Part shown: positions 1-8,844 of the stretch, in pieces
Numbering within the stretch: the first letter of the stretch is position 1
Layout: each line of letters opens with the position of its first letter
Assembly: GCA_902581695.1 (NCBI GenBank)
Contig: CACHOW010000005.1
Coordinates: 1-54,514 of the forward strand
Direction of reading: 5' to 3'
DNA: 54,514 nucleotides
Origin: an uncultured Pelagibacteraceae bacterium
GTDB lineage: Bacteria; Pseudomonadota; Alphaproteobacteria; Pelagibacterales; Pelagibacteraceae
Made by a program: the position numbers and the translations under genes
Notes under the pieces: generated by a model
Told to the model about the DNA's origin: nothing
The model's database searches: none
Seen by the model: the letters and a program-made list of their open reading frames with translations, nothing else

Positions 1-249
1 AGGCAGGTTTCTTATTCTTGGAAAAGAATATTTTTTTGGAATAACTGTTAATGTATGGTCTTGACCAATTTTTAAGTCTTTAATTTTTGAGGATAAGCTT
101 CGGTCAGTAAATGACTTTGGCATTTTCCACAATAAGTCAAAAATATTATTTATTCTTTTTTTTCTTAATAAACTTGTGGTTTTATTACCTACACCCTTAA
201 GAACTGATAAATCAGACAATAGATATTCATAATTACTTTTATTATTCAT
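1..249 (-). CDS. recG: RecG N-terminal fragment (cut by window edge)
   Basis: This is the first 83 codons of ATP-dependent DNA helicase RecG, which remodels stalled replication forks and Holliday junctions. The ATG is at 247-249 (minus strand) and the frame stays open to base 1. Translation gives the usual RecG opening: a 'LSDLSVLKGVGNKT' segment, then a helical hairpin-like stretch and 'DLLWKMPKSFTDRS', matching the start of the wedge-domain half of the family. No helicase motif lies in this piece. It is divergent from sdhE, with 22 bases between the two start codons. The RecG helicase half lies on the opposite strand at about 520-1829, so this gene cannot continue into it normally. Either the rest lies left of the window or the gene is broken. 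Family assignment is confident; intactness is unknown. Confidence 0.75.
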   Translation of the reverse strand, partial: MNNKSNYEYLLSDLSVLKGVGNKTTSLLRKKRINNIFDLLWKMPKSFTDRSLSSKIKDLKIGQDHTLTVIPKKYSFPRIRNLP

Positions 250-271
250 TAACAACTAATATATTCGAATA

Positions 272-538
272 ATGGATTTCGATATAGAGTATTTAAAAAA
301 AAAAATTATCTACCGATCTAATTATCGCGGAACAAAAGAAATGGATAAACTTCTAGGAGCTTTTACAAATAAATATATTAATCAATTAAATAATGAGGAT
401 TTGATAGATTTACAGAAACTTTTAGATATAGAAGATGAAGATCTTTACAATTTTTATAAAGGATTAAACACAAATAAAGAATTTAAAAAAAATAATGTTA
501 ATCTATTATTTAAAAATTTTAAATATAAAACAAAATAA
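272..538 (+). CDS. sdhE: SdhE/YgfY family FAD assembly factor
   Basis: An 88-residue protein of the DUF339/SdhE family, which helps attach FAD to the succinate dehydrogenase flavoprotein SdhA. It carries the family's RGxxE signature (R19-G20 and E23, in 'YRGTKEMD') followed by a small helical bundle, and its length equals that of typical members. In many alphaproteobacteria sdhE sits divergently beside recG, as here with the recG start at 249. The last ten or so codons overlap the open frame of the RecG helicase half (ATG at 495). If a rearrangement junction lies at about 520-545, the C-terminal tail of this protein may be altered. The ATG at 272 is the only sensible start. Confidence 0.85.
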   Translation: MDFDIEYLKKKIIYRSNYRGTKEMDKLLGAFTNKYINQLNNEDLIDLQKLLDIEDEDLYNFYKGLNTNKEFKKNNVNLLFKNFKYKTK

Positions 539-1829
539 AATAATAGATAAATTAAGTTTCACTTTAACTAACGACCAAATTAAATCATTAAAAGAAATTA
601 ATAAAGATTTGTGCTCATCAACAAAAATGTTTAGACTTTTACAAGGAGATGTTGGTAGTGGAAAAACTATAGTTGCCCTATTGGCAGCCCTAAATACAGT
701 TAATTCAGGATTTCAAGTTGCCTTCATGGCTCCAACTGAAATTTTAGCTAGACAACATTTTAATTTAGCAAAGAAAATATTTGATAAAAACGTGATCATT
801 AATTTAATTTCAGGAAAATCAGATTATAAAGAAAAAAAAGATATACTTGGTAAATTATCATTACACAAAATTGATATAATTTTTGGTACTCATGCTATTT
901 TTCAAAAAAAAGTGACATTTGAAAAACTTGGATTAATCATTATAGATGAACAACATAAATTTGGTGTTAACCAAAGAAAAAAGTTATCTGATAAAGGTGG
1001 AGATAATTGTGATATTCTTCTAATGACAGCGACGCCAATTCCTAGAACTCTCACAATGACTATTTTTGGAGATATGGATATATCAATTATAAAAGAAAAA
1101 CCTAAATCTAGAAAATCTATTAAAACTTACAGCAAACTAGAAAGTAAAATTGGTGATATAATTAAATTTATTAAAAAAGAGATTCAATTAGGTAATCAAA
1201 TTTTTTGGGTCTGTCCTTTAATAGAAGAATCTAAGAAAATAGACCACAGTTCAGCAATCAAAAAATTTGAATTTCTTAAAAAAATTTTTCCAAATCAGGT
1301 CTGCCTTCTCCATGGTAAAACCGATATCGATCAAAAAGAAAATATCCTAAATGATTTTTTAAATAATAAATTTAAGATTTTAGTTTCTACAACTATCATT
1401 GAAGTTGGTATAGATTTCCCTAATGCCAATGTGATAATAATCGAGAACGCAAATAAATTTGGATTATCTCAATTACACCAGCTTAGAGGTCGCGTTGGTA
1501 GAGGAAATAAGGAGTCCTCTTGCATATTAATGTTTAAATCAAGTTTAAGTGAAAATGCAAAAAAAAGAATAAATATATTAAAAAAAACAAATGATGGGTT
1601 TGTTATTTCTGAGGAAGATATGAGTATAAGAGGGTTTGGTGATATCCTGGGATTTAAACAAAGTGGTATCAAAAATTTTAAATTAGCTGACCCTATTCAA
1701 AATAAAGATCTGTTTCTATTAGCCGAAAAAGAAATACGTAGAATAGAAAACTCTAATGAAGATATTGGCAAGTTTAAACCTTTAATAAAATTATATGACA
1801 GGGCTGATATAATCAATGATATAGTCTAA
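495..1829 (+). CDS. recG: RecG C-terminal helicase half (separated from its N-terminus)
   Basis: This frame encodes the two RecA-like helicase domains of RecG plus its C-terminal tail, without the wedge domain. Visible motifs are Walker A 'GDVGSGKT', DEQH box 'IIDEQHKFG', 'TATPIPRTL', and the RecG end signature 'LSQLHQLRGRVGRG' followed by 'EEDMSIRGFGDILG'. Family members are about 680-700 residues; only about 430 recognisable residues are here. RecG-like sequence begins near base 540. The frame is open from 468, but everything before about 520 lies inside sdhE, so ATG 495 is probably not a natural start. The matching N-terminus lies on the minus strand at 1-249. The closing gene is convergent with and overlaps the DUF502 gene by 4 bases, the usual recG/DUF502 arrangement. 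Without the wedge domain it is unlikely to work as RecG. Mfd was considered and dismissed because the motifs are those of RecG. Confidence 0.8.
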   Translation: MLIYYLKILNIKQNKIIDKLSFTLTNDQIKSLKEINKDLCSSTKMFRLLQGDVGSGKTIVALLAALNTVNSGFQVAFMAPTEILARQHFNLAKKIFDKNVIINLISGKSDYKEKKDILGKLSLHKIDIIFGTHAIFQKKVTFEKLGLIIIDEQHKFGVNQRKKLSDKGGDNCDILLMTATPIPRTLTMTIFGDMDISIIKEKPKSRKSIKTYSKLESKIGDIIKFIKKEIQLGNQIFWVCPLIEESKKIDHSSAIKKFEFLKKIFPNQVCLLHGKTDIDQKENILNDFLNNKFKILVSTTIIEVGIDFPNANVIIIENANKFGLSQLHQLRGRVGRGNKESSCILMFKSSLSENAKKRINILKKTNDGFVISEEDMSIRGFGDILGFKQSGIKNFKLADPIQNKDLFLLAEKEIRRIENSNEDIGKFKPLIKLYDRADIINDIV

Positions 1830-2443
1830 TTTTTATTAGTTGAGGTACCAGCAGAAACAATAAACTTAGAAGCTTCTTCAAAAGACATATCCAAATAAAT
1901 TACCTCACTAATCGGGAACATTAATAAAAAACCACTGGTAGGATTGGGTGTAGTTGGTACAAATACATTAATTAATTTTTGATTTGTTTTTTCAGCCATC
2001 TCACCTTTGTTTTCTTTTGTAGCAAAACCAACTGCCCAAACACCTTTTCTTGGATATTCAATTAAGACAACACTTTTTTTATCATTTTTGCTATTAGAAA
2101 AAGACTCTGTCATTTGCAGTATTGCGGAGTATATCGTTCTTAAAAAAGGAATCTTTTTAAACAAATCATCAATTAGTTTTAAAATTTTTTTTCCTAAAAA
2201 AGATAAAGATAATCCACCAACTAATGTAATAATTATAATAGATATTAAAATTTCAAGGCCTGGAATAGCATAAGGTAAATAATTATTTGGATTTATATTT
2301 TCTGGAATAATATCTGATGAGATACTAATAAAAAATTTAGTTAAATATAGGGTAATTCCAATAGGAATCAGAACAACAATACCTGTGATAAAGTAATTTC
2401 TTAAAATGAGGGTAATAGATCTTTTTTTTTTATTTTCTGACAT
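1826..2443 (-). CDS. DUF502 family inner-membrane protein
   Basis: A 205-residue protein matching the DUF502 family, whose biochemical role is unknown. There are two clear hydrophobic segments: residues about 13-35 with 'ITGIVVLIPIGITLYL', and about 58-85 with 'LEILISIIIITLVGGLSLSFLG'. A soluble C-terminal domain follows, with the conserved 'YPRKGVWAVGF' and 'VFVPTTPNPTSGFLLM' segments characteristic of the family. The N-terminus is positively charged and probably cytoplasmic. The gene is convergent with the RecG helicase half. Conservation of DUF502 beside recG in alphaproteobacteria supports the identification but not a function. Confidence 0.85.
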   Translation of the reverse strand: MSENKKKRSITLILRNYFITGIVVLIPIGITLYLTKFFISISSDIIPENINPNNYLPYAIPGLEILISIIIITLVGGLSLSFLGKKILKLIDDLFKKIPFLRTIYSAILQMTESFSNSKNDKKSVVLIEYPRKGVWAVGFATKENKGEMAEKTNQKLINVFVPTTPNPTSGFLLMFPISEVIYLDMSFEEASKFIVSAGTSTNKN

Positions 2444-2446
2444 AAT

Positions 2447-2524
2447 TTAACTGAAACTTGAGTAGATTACGAACGAAATAGCCACTATGAAAAGCAATAA
2501 TAATATTTTATTATTTAGATTCAT
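2447..2524 (-). CDS. possible 25-residue single-pass membrane peptide
   Basis: A short frame with ATG at 2522-2524 and TAA at 2447-2449, ending 3 bases before the DUF502 start. The predicted peptide has a short polar start (MNLNNK), one hydrophobic stretch (residues about 7-21) and a serine-rich tail. It could be a small membrane peptide co-transcribed with DUF502, or just leader sequence: in AT-rich DNA short hydrophobic frames arise by chance. No strong ribosome-binding site was seen. Kept as a low-confidence candidate. Confidence 0.25.
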   Translation of the reverse strand: MNLNNKILLLLFIVAISFVIYSSFS

Positions 2525-2554
2525 TAACTATTATAATATCAATGTTATTGTAAA

Positions 2555-3382
2555 ATGAATAGAAGAAAATTTTTATCTTATGTTGGATGTAGCTGTGGTG
2601 GATTGTTTTTAAATTCTTGTTCTACAGCACCTATCACAGAAAGAAAACAGCTTAAAATTATACCTGAGGCAAAATTAAATGCTCAAGCAGCACAAATATA
2701 CGAAAAGGTTAAGAAAAAAGAGAAACTAAGCAAGGATACAAAAACTCTCAATTTGATAAAAAATATTGGAAAAAAAATGGAAGATTCGATAAGTGAATAT
2801 TTTTATAAATCAAAGCTAAATGATCCAACTATAAATTTTGATTGGGAGTATATATTGATTGAAAATAAGAATGTAAGAAATGCTTGGTGCATGCCTGGAG
2901 GTAAAATTGCAGTTTATACAGGGATTCTTGATGTTACTAAAAATACAAATGGCTTAGCAGCAGTTATGGGACATGAAATAGCTCATGCAGTAGCAAAGCA
3001 TTCAGTCGAACGAGCTAGTAGAGGTGCAATTCTTAATACAGGTACTCAGTTGATAGATATTTTTACAGGAGGAAAGTTGTCTCAAGTAAATAGAGCAACA
3101 GGTATGAATACTATAGGTTTGCTATCTCAGCTTGGAATAATGAATCCATTTACTAGAAAACAAGAAAGTGAAGCAGATTATTTGGGTATGATTTTTTCAT
3201 CTCTTTCAGGATACGATATTAGAGAAACTAAAAAAATTTGGGAAAGAATGAAAGAATTTAATAAAGGTAAGGCCACACCTGAATTTATGAGTACTCATCC
3301 TTCTGCAGATAATAGGATAAAAAAGATTAATGAGTGGACAAACGAAATAATATTAGAATATCCTCCAATAAATATATCCTGA
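2555..3382 (+). CDS. M48 family zinc metalloprotease, lipoprotein
   Basis: A 275-residue periplasmic M48 peptidase of the LoiP/Oma1-like group, which degrades or quality-controls envelope proteins. The N-terminus is a lipoprotein signal, positively charged 'MNRRKF' then a hydrophobic run ending in a lipobox with Cys22 ('FLNSC'), so the protein is probably anchored by a lipid. The zinc and catalytic motif HEIAH is at residues 140-144. The downstream 'ESEADYLG' segment supplies the third zinc ligand, and 'STHPSADNRI' near the end is typical of the family. The substrate cannot be inferred. It lies just upstream of, and convergent with, tRNA-Lys. Confidence 0.88.
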   Translation: MNRRKFLSYVGCSCGGLFLNSCSTAPITERKQLKIIPEAKLNAQAAQIYEKVKKKEKLSKDTKTLNLIKNIGKKMEDSISEYFYKSKLNDPTINFDWEYILIENKNVRNAWCMPGGKIAVYTGILDVTKNTNGLAAVMGHEIAHAVAKHSVERASRGAILNTGTQLIDIFTGGKLSQVNRATGMNTIGLLSQLGIMNPFTRKQESEADYLGMIFSSLSGYDIRETKKIWERMKEFNKGKATPEFMSTHPSADNRIKKINEWTNEIILEYPPINIS

Positions 3383-3387
3383 ATAAA

Positions 3388-3463
<76 letters not shown>

Positions 3464-3544
3464 ATAAATTAAAAGGATTCTGATGTTATATACAGATATA
3501 TTTATATATTTCAAATGACATTTTTGACAAATTTTTTGAAAAAT

Positions 3545-4657
3545 TTACAACTTATCTATATATTTATCATGAAATTTGTCAAAGGTACCATTTTGAATAT
3601 TAATTCGAATTGATTTCATTAATTCTTGATAAAAATTTATATTATGAAGTGTAAGTATCATCGATGCAAGAATCTCATTGGTATTAAATAGATGATTTAG
3701 ATAATTCAAAGAATATTTATTTAAATCAAACTTATCACAATTTTTATCTAATGGAGAGTTATCATTCTGATATTTATTATTTTTAACATTAATTCTTCCA
3801 TTCCATGTAAAAGCTAGGCCAGTTCTTCCAGATCTGGTTGGTAAAACACAATCAAACATATCAATGCCTCTTTTAACAGCACCCAAAATATCCGAAGGTG
3901 TTCCTACACCCATTAGATATCTAGGTTTTGACTTAGGAAGATCCTCTTTGATGCCATCCAGAACTTTAAACATTTCTTCCTGAGTTTCACCGACAGCTAA
4001 TCCTCCAAGTGCATAACCATCAAAATCTATTTCTATTAAACCTTTTAAAGATTTAAGCCTCAGATCTTGAAACAAACCTCCTTGTACAATTCCAAATAAT
4101 CCCTTGTGGGAATTTTTTCCGAAAGAAAGTTTTGATCTTTTTGCCCAATAAAGTGACAGTTTCATGGACTCATTAATTAAATCATAATCATCACTTCTTT
4201 TTGGGCATTCATCCATAATCATCACTATATCTGAATTTAAACCTAACTGTATTTTGATACTTTCTTCTGGACTCAAATAAAATTTTTTTCCATCAACATG
4301 TGAGCTAAAAATTGCACCTTTTTCTTTATCAATTTTAGTTAATTTTGATAAAGACATAACTTGAAAACCTCCTGAGTCTGTAAGAATTGGAAGATCACAG
4401 TTCATAAATTTATGTAAACCTCCAGCAGCTTTAATACGTTCTACTCCTGGTCTGATCATCAAATGATAAGTATTAGAAAGTATTATTTGAGAGCCTGTAT
4501 CTTTAATATCTTTAATTGTACAAGCCTTAACGGTTGCCTGTGTACCAACTGGCATAAATGCTGGAGTACAAATATCACCTCTATGTGTTTCAATTAAACC
4601 AGATCTTGCAAATTTATCTTTGGATAAAACTTTAAAGGCAAAGTTTTTTAATGCCAT
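3545..4657 (-). CDS. tgt: tRNA-guanine transglycosylase, altered zinc site
   Basis: A 370-residue Tgt, the enzyme that swaps guanine-34 of GUN-anticodon tRNAs for preQ1 in queuosine synthesis. Catalytic and base-binding features are present: D94 in 'ILTDSGGFQ', D149 in 'MIMDECPKRS', the 'GYALGGLAVGE' loop (about 214-224) and the nucleophile D269 in 'DMFDCVLPTRSGR'. The structural zinc site normally reads CxCxxC plus a later His. Here it reads C307-x-K309-x2-L312 with H338 kept, so two of the four ligands are missing. The surrounding 'YSLNYLNHLFNTNEIL' aligns without gaps, which argues against a frameshift. The cyclophilin gene follows upstream on the same strand, 6 bases away. Confidence 0.93.
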   Translation of the reverse strand: MALKNFAFKVLSKDKFARSGLIETHRGDICTPAFMPVGTQATVKACTIKDIKDTGSQIILSNTYHLMIRPGVERIKAAGGLHKFMNCDLPILTDSGGFQVMSLSKLTKIDKEKGAIFSSHVDGKKFYLSPEESIKIQLGLNSDIVMIMDECPKRSDDYDLINESMKLSLYWAKRSKLSFGKNSHKGLFGIVQGGLFQDLRLKSLKGLIEIDFDGYALGGLAVGETQEEMFKVLDGIKEDLPKSKPRYLMGVGTPSDILGAVKRGIDMFDCVLPTRSGRTGLAFTWNGRINVKNNKYQNDNSPLDKNCDKFDLNKYSLNYLNHLFNTNEILASMILTLHNINFYQELMKSIRINIQNGTFDKFHDKYIDKL

Positions 4658-4663
4658 TAATAG

Positions 4664-5224
4664 TTATAAAGATTTAAAGCTGATTATTTTATCAGGATCT
4701 GAAACTGAACCATTGTTATTTTCATCACCTCTTTTAATTTTATCAACAAACTCCATTCCTTCAACAACTTTACCAAAAACAGTATATTGTCTATCTAAAA
4801 AAGGAGCTGCTTTAAAACAAATAAAAAATTGGCTATTTGCACTATTAGGATCCGATGAACGAGCCATGGATAGTGTTCCCCTGTCATGAGGCAAACTATT
4901 AAATTCTTCTTTTAAGTTAGGTAAATCTGATCCACCCATACCTGCTCTTTTTAGATCAAAACTATCCGAATTTGAATTACCAAATTGAACATCTCCTGTT
5001 TGAGCCATAAATCCATCTATCACTCTATGAAAAACTACATTATCATATTTACCTGAGTCAGCTAATTCTTTAATTCTCTTTACATGATTTGGCGCTACAT
5101 CTGAAAATAATTCTATTTTAACATCGCCATCTTTTAATTTTAAAATCATAATGTTCTCCTCTGCTATTGATTGGTTGGTTAATAATAAGAAAAAAAAAAT
5201 TAATTTAATTAAAAATCTATTCAT
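4664..5224 (-). CDS. Exported cyclophilin-type peptidyl-prolyl isomerase
   Basis: A 186-residue cyclophilin that speeds cis/trans isomerisation at proline bonds. A signal peptide covers residues 1 to about 21 (MNRFLIK, then a leucine/phenylalanine-rich core ending at 'SIAEEN'), so it probably acts in the periplasm. The cyclophilin fold is clear: 'VVFHRVIDGFMAQTGD' with the catalytic arginine, 'GTLSMARSSDPNSANSQFFI', and 'YTVFGKVVEGM'. It overlaps coaD upstream by 8 bases and precedes tgt, suggesting a single transcript from gyrA through tgt. A specific ppi symbol is not assigned because paralogues are hard to separate by eye. Confidence 0.9.
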   Translation of the reverse strand: MNRFLIKLIFFFLLLTNQSIAEENIMILKLKDGDVKIELFSDVAPNHVKRIKELADSGKYDNVVFHRVIDGFMAQTGDVQFGNSNSDSFDLKRAGMGGSDLPNLKEEFNSLPHDRGTLSMARSSDPNSANSQFFICFKAAPFLDRQYTVFGKVVEGMEFVDKIKRGDENNNGSVSDPDKIISFKSL

Positions 5225-5711
5225 ATTTTCTTTTTAAAGATTTAATAGTACTTTTTGTAGTAAACTTTTTGACATTACCCTTGAGTTTAACTATTTCTTT
5301 TACAAATTTTGAGGAAATTATTTGATTTTCAACATCTGACATCAAAAAAATTGTCTCTATTTTATTATCTAATTTTCGATTCATACCTGCTAATTGAAAC
5401 TCATACTCAAAATCCGAAACAGCTCTTAGCCCTCTTAGTATAATATTAGATTTATATTTCTTACATAAATCCGTTGTCAAAGATGAGAATGATATAACAA
5501 TTATTTTTTTTCTATTTAATTTAAGGTCAGAGAACAGAGCTTTTCGAACAATTTCTATTCTTTCTAAAGGATCAAAAAGATAATTTTTATTTTCACTATC
5601 AGAAACTGCAACAATAACTTTATCAAAAAGTTTTAATGACTTTTTAATCACATCAATGTGTCCAAATGTTATTGGATCAAATGTACCAGGATAAATAACA
5701 ACTTTCGGCAT
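5217..5711 (-). CDS. coaD: Phosphopantetheine adenylyltransferase
   Basis: A 164-residue CoaD, which catalyses the penultimate step of coenzyme A synthesis, adenylating 4'-phosphopantetheine to dephospho-CoA. The nucleotidyltransferase motif is at the start ('YPGTFDPITFGHIDVI', with the T/HxGH element at about residues 15-18). 'ILRGLRAVSDFEYEFQLAGMNRKL' is the family signature, and 'ISSKFVKEI' near the C-terminus corresponds to the second nucleotide-binding motif (ISSTxVR in relatives). Length is typical. Its ATG overlaps the gyrA stop by one base (TAATG), indicating translational coupling. Confidence 0.96.
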   Translation of the reverse strand: MPKVVIYPGTFDPITFGHIDVIKKSLKLFDKVIVAVSDSENKNYLFDPLERIEIVRKALFSDLKLNRKKIIVISFSSLTTDLCKKYKSNIILRGLRAVSDFEYEFQLAGMNRKLDNKIETIFLMSDVENQIISSKFVKEIVKLKGNVKKFTTKSTIKSLKRKYE

Positions 5712-8293
5712 TATATTAAATTATCCTCAATCTTAATTGATGAAACAACTTTTTCATCTCCTGAAAGTTTTATAATTCTTACTCCTTGAGTGTTTCTTCC
5801 AGCTGATCTTATTTCTTTGACAGCTACTCTAATTACTCTTCCTTTATTGGTGGATATCATGATTTCATCACCATCAAAAACAGGAAAAGATGAAGCTATG
5901 CTTCCATTTCTTGGAGAATTTATAATGCCAATTATCCCCTTCCCCCCTCTATTAGTAACTCTATAGTCCTTATGAGAAGTTTTTTTACCAAAACCATTTT
6001 CAGTAATTGATAAAATATATTTTTCTGTAGCTTTTATTTCAGATTTTTTATCTTTACCATTTTTTAAACTTTTCTTAATTTTGTCATTGTCGATAATTGA
6101 CAAAGATACAATTTGATCATTTGGTGCTAATTCTATACCTTTTATTCCCTTGGATGATCTACCTTTAAAAATTCTTAATTTTTTAGACTCAAATCTTATA
6201 CATTTTCCAAATTTAGTACTTAAAATAATATCTTGATCATCTTTACAAATTTTTACACCAACTATCTTATCATTATTATCTAATTTCATAGCTATTTTAC
6301 CAGAGGCATTAATCGATGAAAAATCTTCAAGACTATTCTTTCTAATTTTACCTTGCGAAGTAGCAAAAACAATTTGATAGTCTTTCACGCTACTATCATC
6401 ATCTGGAAAAGGCATTATAGAACTTATGGATTGATGGTTTTTAAGAGGTAATATGTTAAACAAAGATTTACCTTTAGATGATGCTGAACCTTCAGGTATT
6501 TTCCACGCTTTAACTCGATAGACTAAACCTTCTGTAGAGAAAAAAAGCATTGAAGTGTGAGTATTTACAGAAAGAGTTTGAATAACTGAATCTTCATTTC
6601 TCGTTGTAATTCCAGTTTTGCCTTTACCACCTCTTTTCTGTATTTTAAGATTATTTAAAGATCCTCTTTTAATATAGCCCTGTAGAGTGACAGTTACTAT
6701 AACTGATTGTTTTTGTATTGTTTCTTCAATATCATAATTAAGGACTGCATCTATTATCTTAGTTCTTCTCGGTATTGAATATTTTTCTTTAATATTTTCT
6801 AATTCTTCACTAATCACTTTTTGTAATGCTTTTTTTGATGAAATTATTTTTTTAAAGTTAATAATTAGCTCAGCTAATTTTTTTATTTCTATTTCGATTT
6901 CATTAATTCCTAAAGCAGTTAATTTTTGTAATCTAAGTTCTAAAATAGCATTTACTTGTAAATCTGTTAATGAATAAAAACCTTTTTTTTTATTTTTATC
7001 TTCTATTAATGAGATTAGTTTTTGTGATTTATTAATCTTCCAATTTGTTTTTTGAATTAATTTTTTAGCATCATCAGGAGTCTTAGATCCTCTAATAATT
7101 TTAATAACTTTATCTAAATTTTCAACTGACACAGAAAGTCCAATCAAAATGTGTGCTCTTTCTTCTGCTTTTTGTAAATCAAATTTTGTTTTTTTAATTA
7201 CTACATCTTCTCTAAAACTTAAAAAACTAGATAGAAAATCTTTGAGATTGCAAGTCTCTGGTTTACCATCAACTATAGCAAGTGTATTAAAACCAAATGA
7301 ACTTTCAATCTGAGTATTTTTGTATAATTGCCTTTTAACTGTTTCAGGCTCAACACCATTCCTTAAATCAATTGATACTCTAATCCCTTCTCTATTAGAC
7401 TCATCTCTTATATCTTTGATCCCTTCAATTTTTTTTTCTCTCACTAATTGTGCTATTCTTTCATTTAAAACTGACTTGTTTACTTGATAAGGAATTGAGG
7501 TTATTACGAGTCTTTCTCTACCATTTTTCAAACTTTCTATTGAAATTTCTCCCCTAATTTTAAATGATCCTCTACCTTTGTTGTAACCTTGTTTGATTAT
7601 ATCTTTTCCTATTATTACTCCTCCTGTTGGAAAATCTGGACCAGGAATATGTTTCATAAGATCTTTAATCTTAATATCTTTGTTTTCTATTAAAGCTAAG
7701 GTTCCATTGATAACCTCACCTAAATTATGTGGAGGTATACTTGTAGCCATTCCTACAGCTATACCACCAGCTCCATTTACTAATAAATTTGGAAATTGTG
7801 CAGGTAAAACAGTTGGTTCTTTTTCAGTCTCATCATAATTATTTTTAAAAGTAATAGTATTTTTATCAATATCATCAATTAAAAATTGAGAAACTTTTGA
7901 TAATCGTGTTTCAGTGTACCTCATAGCTGCTGCAGGATCACCATCTATTGATCCAAAATTACCTTGTCCTTCTACTAATGGAAGACTCATTGAAAAATCT
8001 TGAACCATTCGAACTAAGGCATCATAAACTGATTGATCACCATGTGGATGGTATTTACCAATTACATCTCCAACTATTCTTGCAGATTTTCTAAATTGTT
8101 TGGACCAATCATAACCACCCTTATGCATTGCGAATAGAATTCTTCTGTGAACAGGCTTAAGCCCGTCTCTTATGTCAGGCAATGCCCTACTTACTATCAC
8201 ACTCATTGCGTAAGAAAGGTAAGACGAGCTCATCTCGTCATGCATCGATATTAGTTTTATATTTTGATCCTTAGGAACTAATGATTTTTCCAT
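5711..8293 (-). CDS. gyrA: DNA gyrase subunit A
   Basis: An 860-residue GyrA, the breakage-reunion subunit of gyrase, which introduces negative supercoils with GyrB. The N-terminal domain carries the catalytic tyrosine Y126 in '[10 protein letters not shown]'. The C-terminal beta-pinwheel contains the GyrA box as QKRGGKG (about residue 550), which separates it from ParC. The quinolone-binding helix reads '[11 protein letters not shown]': the position equal to E. coli Ser83 is glutamine (Q87), while the acidic Asp87 equivalent (D91) is kept. Glutamine there is expected to weaken drug contact. The gene is followed by coaD with a one-base overlap and preceded by ssb 5 bases upstream, a compact ssb-gyrA-coaD-cyclophilin-tgt run. 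Confidence 0.97.
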   Translation of the reverse strand: MEKSLVPKDQNIKLISMHDEMSSSYLSYAMSVIVSRALPDIRDGLKPVHRRILFAMHKGGYDWSKQFRKSARIVGDVIGKYHPHGDQSVYDALVRMVQDFSMSLPLVEGQGNFGSIDGDPAAAMRYTETRLSKVSQFLIDDIDKNTITFKNNYDETEKEPTVLPAQFPNLLVNGAGGIAVGMATSIPPHNLGEVINGTLALIENKDIKIKDLMKHIPGPDFPTGGVIIGKDIIKQGYNKGRGSFKIRGEISIESLKNGRERLVITSIPYQVNKSVLNERIAQLVREKKIEGIKDIRDESNREGIRVSIDLRNGVEPETVKRQLYKNTQIESSFGFNTLAIVDGKPETCNLKDFLSSFLSFREDVVIKKTKFDLQKAEERAHILIGLSVSVENLDKVIKIIRGSKTPDDAKKLIQKTNWKINKSQKLISLIEDKNKKKGFYSLTDLQVNAILELRLQKLTALGINEIEIEIKKLAELIINFKKIISSKKALQKVISEELENIKEKYSIPRRTKIIDAVLNYDIEETIQKQSVIVTVTLQGYIKRGSLNNLKIQKRGGKGKTGITTRNEDSVIQTLSVNTHTSMLFFSTEGLVYRVKAWKIPEGSASSKGKSLFNILPLKNHQSISSIMPFPDDDSSVKDYQIVFATSQGKIRKNSLEDFSSINASGKIAMKLDNNDKIVGVKICKDDQDIILSTKFGKCIRFESKKLRIFKGRSSKGIKGIELAPNDQIVSLSIIDNDKIKKSLKNGKDKKSEIKATEKYILSITENGFGKKTSHKDYRVTNRGGKGIIGIINSPRNGSIASSFPVFDGDEIMISTNKGRVIRVAVKEIRSAGRNTQGVRIIKLSGDEKVVSSIKIEDNLI

Positions 8294-8298
8294 AAACT

Positions 8299-8754
8299 TT
8301 AAAAGGGAATGTCATCATCCATATCATTTGATATTTGTGACATTTCTTCAGTGTTATTAGAAGACTGTGAATTATCATTAGCAATTCCACTTCCAGAATT
8401 ACCACCACCTAGCATTGTTAAAGATGAATTATATCCTTGAATAACTATTTCTGTAGAATATTTATCCTGACCAGATTGTTCGTCTTTCCATTTTCTAGTA
8501 GTTATTTGTCCTTCAACATATATTTGAGCGCCTTTTTTTAAATATTGTTGAACAACGTTTACCAGTCCTTCATTAAATACAACTATACGGTGCCATTCAG
8601 TTTTTTCTTTTTTTTCACCGCTATTTTTATCTTTCCAAGATTGACTTGTGGCCAAACTAAGCCTAGCTACACTTTTACCATTTACCATTTGTTTAATCTC
8701 AGGGTCTGCGCCCAAACGACCAATTAAAAGTACTTTATTTAAACTTCCAGCCAT
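8299..8754 (-). CDS. ssb: Single-stranded DNA-binding protein
   Basis: A 151-residue SSB. The OB-fold domain spans about residues 1-110 ('[15 protein letters not shown]', 'EWHRIVVFN', 'YVEGQI'). A glycine/serine/asparagine-rich linker follows, and the acidic tail ends DDDIPF, which recruits replication and repair partners. It coats single-stranded DNA as a tetramer in the cytoplasm. It starts the ssb-gyrA-coaD run and is divergent from uvrA across a 90-base AT-rich spacer (8755-8844). I see no GTTC-N7-GTTC LexA site of the alphaproteobacterial kind in that spacer, although ssb/uvrA pairs are SOS-regulated in many relatives. Confidence 0.97.
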   Translation of the reverse strand: MAGSLNKVLLIGRLGADPEIKQMVNGKSVARLSLATSQSWKDKNSGEKKEKTEWHRIVVFNEGLVNVVQQYLKKGAQIYVEGQITTRKWKDEQSGQDKYSTEIVIQGYNSSLTMLGGGNSGSGIANDNSQSSNNTEEMSQISNDMDDDIPF

Positions 8755-8844
8755 AATATTTTAATATTTGTTATTTTTATTAATTAGAATTATATCACAA
8801 TTTACTCTGAATATTAATTTTATTAAGTCAAAGCAACAAAAATT

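Noticed and set aside
495..1829. Reading the helicase half as Mfd, which often neighbours sdhE
   Set aside because: Motifs after the DEQH box (TATPIPRTL, LSQLHQLRGRVGRG, EEDMSIRGFGDILG and the LLQGDVGSGKT form) are those of RecG, and the RecG N-terminus lies just beside it.
1..1829. Explaining the broken recG by a simple frameshift
   Set aside because: The two parts are on opposite strands with sdhE between them; a frameshift cannot do that.
8755..8844. SOS (LexA) operator between ssb and uvrA
   Set aside because: No GTTC-N7-GTTC or CTG-N10-CAG arrangement was found in the spacer.
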